Positions 60,333 through 64,000 of a stretch of 64,000 nt of DNA are shown here, in pieces. Positions within the stretch are counted from its first letter, which is position 1, and every line of letters starts with the position of its first letter. The DNA comes from Bradyrhizobium lablabi. Its GTDB lineage: Bacteria > Pseudomonadota > Alphaproteobacteria > Rhizobiales > Xanthobacteraceae. Both the position numbers and the translations under genes were made by a program. The stretch lies in NCBI RefSeq assembly GCF_018131005.1, contig NZ_JAFCJK010000004.1, positions 558,001-622,000 of the forward strand, in the 5' to 3' direction. The notes beneath the pieces are model-generated. The model saw only the letters and a program-made list of their open reading frames with translations. It was not told the DNA's origin and ran no database searches.

Positions 60333-60386
60333 GATTTGGTAGTGCAGAGGTAGTTGCCCGATAGTTTAGCCGAAAATTTTGAAAGT

Positions 60387-61166
60387 TCAATTCCGATAGC
60401 CGGGATTGACCCGATCGAGCTTGCGCAGCAACGGCGGCCACACGAGCTGTGTGGATCGCAATTCCGCGCGGTCCGGATTGGAGAACAGCTCGGCGTTCTT
60501 GTCGATTGCGTGCTGGTCGACCGGATAGGCGGCGGGGCCGAGCGAGCGGGTGCGCACCTGCATCGAACAGGCCCGCTCCAGGTGGTACATGCGCTCGAAG
60601 GCCGAGGCGACCGAGCGGCCGACAGTCAGTGTGCCGTGATTGCGCAGCAGCATGTGGTTCTTGCTGCCGAGATCGCGCTGCAGGCGCGGGCGCTCATCGT
60701 GATCGAGCGCGATGCCTTCATAATCATGATAGGCGAGATCATGGGTGACGAGCTGCGCGGTCTGGTTCAGCGGCAGCAGCCCCTCGGGACTGCTCGACAC
60801 CGCTGTGCCGTCGAGTGTGTGCAGATGGAGAACGCAGCCGGCGTCCTCGCGCACCTCGTGGATCGCCGAATGGATGGTGAAGCCCGCCGGGTTGATGCTG
60901 TAGTCGCTCTTCGAAAGCTGGTTGCCGTCGAGATCGACCATGACGAGACTCGACGCGGTGATCTCGTCGAACATCAGCCCGTAAGGGTTGATCAGGAAGT
61001 GATGATCCGGTCCCGGCACGCGTGCCGAGATATGGGTGTCCACCAGATCGTCCCAGCCATAGAGCGCGACGAGGCGGTAGCACGCGGCGAGATTGACTCG
61101 CTGCTCCCATTCCGCCGCGCTCATGTCCGCTGGAATTCCTTTCAGGCGCGCTTCTGCTGGCGACAT
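60387..61166 (-). CDS. Class II aldolase/adducin family protein
   Basis: A 259-residue zinc-dependent aldolase-fold protein. HISARVPGPDHHFLINPYGL and FDEITASSLVMVDLDGNQL form the family start. The zinc histidines are in CVLHLHTLDGTAVSS (H-x-H) and LRNHGTLTVGRSVASAF. Members include fuculose-phosphate aldolase relatives and decarboxylases; many long-type proteobacterial homologs, like this one, have no assigned substrate. ATG 61166 has GGGAGAGAG upstream, so the longer frame to 61232 is rejected. Confidence 0.9.
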   Translation of the reverse strand: MSPAEARLKGIPADMSAAEWEQRVNLAACYRLVALYGWDDLVDTHISARVPGPDHHFLINPYGLMFDEITASSLVMVDLDGNQLSKSDYSINPAGFTIHSAIHEVREDAGCVLHLHTLDGTAVSSSPEGLLPLNQTAQLVTHDLAYHDYEGIALDHDERPRLQRDLGSKNHMLLRNHGTLTVGRSVASAFERMYHLERACSMQVRTRSLGPAAYPVDQHAIDKNAELFSNPDRAELRSTQLVWPPLLRKLDRVNPGYRN

Positions 61167-61271
61167 CGTTGCTCTCTCCCGCGATGACTGATGGTTGGCG
61201 CCAAGCCTAGTCCCACCGCCGGTCCGCGGCAAGGCGGCACCGGCGCAACCCTCATGCCATCCGGTAACGGC

Positions 61272-62921
61272 TTACGGTGCCGGGATCGCGAGCAGGCTCG
61301 AGATGCTGCGGCCGCGGATGTCGTAGACGCGGGCGAAAACGACATCGTCGCGCTTGATCTCGACCATCACGGGCGCGGCCAGCCCCTTGCAGTAGAATTC
61401 GCCGAGCGTCATCGCGAAGTCGGCGGCATGGCTATCCCAGCCGATCGTGAAATCGGAGCCGAGCGCGACCTGGGCGGGACGCTGTGGGCCGCAGACCGCG
61501 ACCTTCCATTTGCGGTTATGCGGCGGGACTTCCTGCCGCTCGGCCAATTGGTCGCGCAAGCCGTCGGAGGCCTGCTTCAGCGCCAGCCCCCAGTAGTCCA
61601 GCATGAAATAATTGTCGGCCGTCCGCACGGTGCCGGCGATGTGGTTGAAGTGCGTGTATTGATAGGGATGCAGGCGGATCATTTCGCTGAGCGGCAGTAA
61701 CAGGCCGAATGCGAACATCGCAAGCGCCGCCGGCTGCCAGGCCCGGCGATTCTCGCCGAGCCAGTCCATGCCGCGCGCGAACCCGACACCGGCAAGTACG
61801 GCCATCGGCGGAATCACGAAAATGAAATGGCGGATGCCGTTATAGAGGGCCGGCCGCTTCACCATTGCGACGACGAGCGGCAGCGTCGCCGCGAGCGTCA
61901 ACATGAGCATAATGGCCTTGCGTCTTGCCGATACGTCCTCGCGCGACAATGACGTCAGGGTCATCACGACAGCCGCAACCAGCAGGACCAGCAACACCTC
62001 GGGAAGCTGCAGCGCAAACAGCGTCGGCAGGTAAGACCAGGGCATGTCCGGCACCGACACCAGCGCGCCATCGAACATCTCCTTCCACGGCTTCTCGAAG
62101 AAGTGCGAGAAATAGGTCACGGCCTCCAGAGGATGGCCCACCTCCATGATCGACCAGGGCCAGATCAGGCCCATCACCAGGTAACCGAAGACGAGGCCCG
62201 GCAGCAGCATGTAGGCCACATGCGCAAAACGGCGCGCCGCCTCACGCGTGCCTTGCTCTCGGAATTCCTCGAGCAGCAGCGGTATGAAGCCCACTGCCGC
62301 GTAGATCAGGGCGAGGCCGCCAAGCACGCGGCTGCCAATAGACAGGCCGGCGCCGAAGCCGACGATCAGGATCGTGCGTGGCGAGGGAACTGGATATTCC
62401 TCCGCAAGCCGGACGAGACCCATGATCAGGATCATCATCGCCACGGCAAACGGCGCATCCTTCGGATTCATGAACATGTGACCGTAGAAGGTCGGGCACA
62501 ATGCAAGCAGCAGCAGCGCTGCAAGCCCGGCCAACGGGCCGCCGACGCGGCGCGCCATCCGCCAGGTGACGGCCAATCCGATGACGCCGACAACGGCACC
62601 CAGGAGCCGGCGCGTCTCGAACAGTTCCAGCGGGATGACCTTGTGCAGGAGTGCAGCCGCCATGTCGAAACCGCCGCCGTACATGTAGAGGTTGGCGAAC
62701 GACAGCGCGCCGGTGTCCTTGAAACCGGAACCGTACATGCGCAAAAGCAGGTCGGCGTATTCAGCGTGGGTATAGTCGTCCCAACCCAATCCATAGTCGC
62801 GGAACGTCAGACCCGCGACCAATGCGACGACGCCGAGAACGAGAATGGCGAGATCGTCGCAGGTCTTCTCCCACGAGCGCCGCGCAGGCGTATCGATGGC
62901 AGACGTGGTAATGGATGACAT
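61272..62921 (-). CDS. ArnT/PMT-like membrane glycosyltransferase (GT39/GT83-type)
   Basis: A 549-residue integral membrane protein with about eleven hydrophobic segments. The acidic first periplasmic loop FRDYGLGWDDYTHAEYADLL carries the Asp pair typical of lipid-linked-sugar glycosyltransferases of this fold. GLAALLLLALCPTFYGHMFM then NPKDAPFAVAMMILIMGLVR is the second conserved stretch (HMFMNPKDAPF). A soluble C-terminal domain of about 110 residues ends the protein. The likely role is sugar transfer to an envelope lipid or protein on the periplasmic side; acceptor unknown. Confidence 0.82.
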   Translation of the reverse strand: MSSITTSAIDTPARRSWEKTCDDLAILVLGVVALVAGLTFRDYGLGWDDYTHAEYADLLLRMYGSGFKDTGALSFANLYMYGGGFDMAAALLHKVIPLELFETRRLLGAVVGVIGLAVTWRMARRVGGPLAGLAALLLLALCPTFYGHMFMNPKDAPFAVAMMILIMGLVRLAEEYPVPSPRTILIVGFGAGLSIGSRVLGGLALIYAAVGFIPLLLEEFREQGTREAARRFAHVAYMLLPGLVFGYLVMGLIWPWSIMEVGHPLEAVTYFSHFFEKPWKEMFDGALVSVPDMPWSYLPTLFALQLPEVLLVLLVAAVVMTLTSLSREDVSARRKAIMLMLTLAATLPLVVAMVKRPALYNGIRHFIFVIPPMAVLAGVGFARGMDWLGENRRAWQPAALAMFAFGLLLPLSEMIRLHPYQYTHFNHIAGTVRTADNYFMLDYWGLALKQASDGLRDQLAERQEVPPHNRKWKVAVCGPQRPAQVALGSDFTIGWDSHAADFAMTLGEFYCKGLAAPVMVEIKRDDVVFARVYDIRGRSISSLLAIPAP

Positions 62922-63237
62922 GGCTAGTAGTACCGGCGTCCCTCTGGCCCAGCTTCGCGCTTTAGGGCCTCATTCCCCGGCGTCCATATAGCGCAGTTCC
63001 CTTTCGAAGTAATTCGCAATTGTGGCGTAATTTCCTGATGCATCGCAATAAATCGGCAGCAATTCGTTGGCGGTAGAACTACGGGACCACTTCCGCCGTT
63101 ATCCCGCGTCAGTCCGGACCAGCCGGATTTAAGTAAACTCTGACCGCAATTGTCGATTGGCGATGCGGACAATATGACGGTATCGTGGCGTCGGCTGCCT
63201 TGCGGATTTTCTAGCGGGCCTTCCGGGGGTTAGTTCG
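62922..63237. other. Intergenic region between divergent membrane protein genes
   Basis: A 316-base gap containing presumably two promoters. It is AT-richer around 63005-63060 and 63120-63160. I see no repeat, small gene or known operator. Confidence 0.4.
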
Positions 63238-64000
63238 ATGGTGGTTGCTCTGTTGGTCGTCGGTGCTGGCCTGGTCCTGGCAGGCCTGGCGGCGATCGGC
63301 TTTGGCATTCCCTACAAGGAATTCAGCGTCGGCAGCACGTTGATCGTGACTGGTGTGACCGGCGTTTGCACCGGGACGATCGTGCTTGCGATTGCCGTGA
63401 CGGTCCGGGAACTTCAGAACATCGCGCGTCGGCTCGGCCCGGGTATGGCGGCAGGCTTGCGGCCCGAGTTCCCACTGCCGCCGCCGGCCGCTGCGCCTTC
63501 CCCGCGCAACCCACCGCCTGCCGGGAGCGGTTTCCCGTTCCAGAGAGACCACAGTCCCGCCGAGGCCTCGCCCGTGGCGTCACCGCCATCCTGGTTCGAG
63601 GAGGCTTCCCAACGTGGCGCCCATGGCGAGCCGGTGCCGCCATCGTCATCAGCCGAAGCACCGTCAGAGGAATCGACTCCGTTCAAGCGGCGGAACCTGC
63701 TATTTTCGTCGACCTCGCGGAAGGAGCGCGAACGTACCCGGACGCGCGCGGCCGAGCCCGTGAAGCCGGATCTGCTGTCACCGGAGCTGCGTCTGGACAC
63801 GCCCGCCCCAGCCGAATCGCAGCCCGGGGGGTTCGAAGACGCGTGGCCGAAACCGGAGCGGTCGCGGTCCGTCGACGTCGCGCCACGCCGGAGCGCGCGG
63901 GCGCCATCAACTTTCAGCGATACCGATTCAGGCGCGCCATCGCCTATTCATTCGCCGCCATCGCAGGAGCACCCGCCGGTGACCGTGCTAAAATCGGGTG
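63238..64000 (+). CDS. Pro-rich membrane protein, hypothetical (C-terminus off window)
   Basis: The frame is open to the window end, at least 254 codons. The N-terminus MVVALLVVGAGLVLAGLAAI and a second hydrophobic stretch (STLIVTGVTGVCTGTIVLAI) give two membrane helices. They are followed by a long cytoplasmic or periplasmic tail rich in Pro, Ser and Arg (PPPAAAPSPRNPPPAGSG, KRRNLLFSSTSRKERERTR). Low complexity makes homology detection poor. The visible end (PPVTVLKSG) looks like the beginning of a small C-terminal domain. Function unknown. ATG 63238 gives the first membrane helix. Confidence 0.78.
   Translation, partial: MVVALLVVGAGLVLAGLAAIGFGIPYKEFSVGSTLIVTGVTGVCTGTIVLAIAVTVRELQNIARRLGPGMAAGLRPEFPLPPPAAAPSPRNPPPAGSGFPFQRDHSPAEASPVASPPSWFEEASQRGAHGEPVPPSSSAEAPSEESTPFKRRNLLFSSTSRKERERTRTRAAEPVKPDLLSPELRLDTPAPAESQPGGFEDAWPKPERSRSVDVAPRRSARAPSTFSDTDSGAPSPIHSPPSQEHPPVTVLKSG

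Noticed and set aside
1..64000. CRISPR arrays, tRNA or rRNA genes, phage or integrative elements
   Set aside because: No regularly spaced direct repeats, no cloverleaf with a CCA end or T-loop consensus noticed, and no integrase or phage structural genes. The only transposase-like gene is the RAYT.

Overview
The window is a GC-rich chromosomal segment of an alphaproteobacterium. Gene content, the short palindromic repeats and the LexA site of the GTTC/GAAC half-site type point to the Bradyrhizobium / Nitrobacteraceae group. I found no tRNA, rRNA, CRISPR array, prophage or integrative element. About fifty protein genes are supported, two of them cut by the window edges (a Tat-exported metallophosphoesterase at the left and a Pro-rich membrane protein at the right).

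Layout. 1-10.3 kb: phosphoesterase end; tryptophan 2,3-dioxygenase coupled to a class V aminotransferase/kynureninase-like gene; a GFA protein; a GMC oxidoreductase; a three-gene metal/siderophore-type ABC importer; a divergent adenylate cyclase-TolB-TPR protein. 10.4-13.4 kb: M20 amidohydrolase and a Pit-type phosphate transporter. 13.8-22.5 kb: a DNA-damage island. UdgX (with an N-terminal DUF4130 domain) and its radical-SAM partner run leftward and imuA-imuB-dnaE2 runs rightward. A single LexA box lies in the 170-bp divergent gap, so translesion synthesis and a uracil/radical-SAM repair pair are probably co-induced. dnaE2 carries an in-frame palindromic insertion and is followed by a RAYT transposase gene with its REP palindromes. 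23-24.7 kb: ATC-hydrolase-like gene, a composite repeat region and a small membrane protein. 24.8-36.3 kb: an unusual CaiB-type CoA transferase, an RND efflux adaptor and pump, an amidohydrolase, a TolC-type outer membrane protein, an acetyl-CoA hydrolase/transferase family gene and an enoyl-CoA hydratase.

36.4-43 kb is a regulatory block: an ECF sigma factor with an NrsF/OsrA-type anti-sigma (Cys131/Cys181), a DUF2336 protein, a membrane diguanylate cyclase and a second ECF sigma/anti-sigma pair. 43-46.3 kb: an orphan terminator that may mark a small RNA, a TIGR03809-like gene, a Tat-exported parallel beta-helix (TIGR03808-like) protein and a pyroglutamyl-peptidase. 46.2-52.8 kb: methylmalonyl-CoA metabolism (meaB, both mutase subunits), with a GFA gene translationally coupled between the two mutase genes. 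52.9-55.6 kb: folP-folB-folK and two small DUF proteins. 55.9-63 kb: HerA-like ATPase, GT87-type membrane glycosyltransferase, M20 dipeptidase, class II aldolase-family protein and an ArnT-like glycosyltransferase.

Starts were chosen from Shine-Dalgarno spacing, ATGA overlaps and where recognisable domain or signal sequence begins. Family names come from motif recognition by eye; no database search was run.
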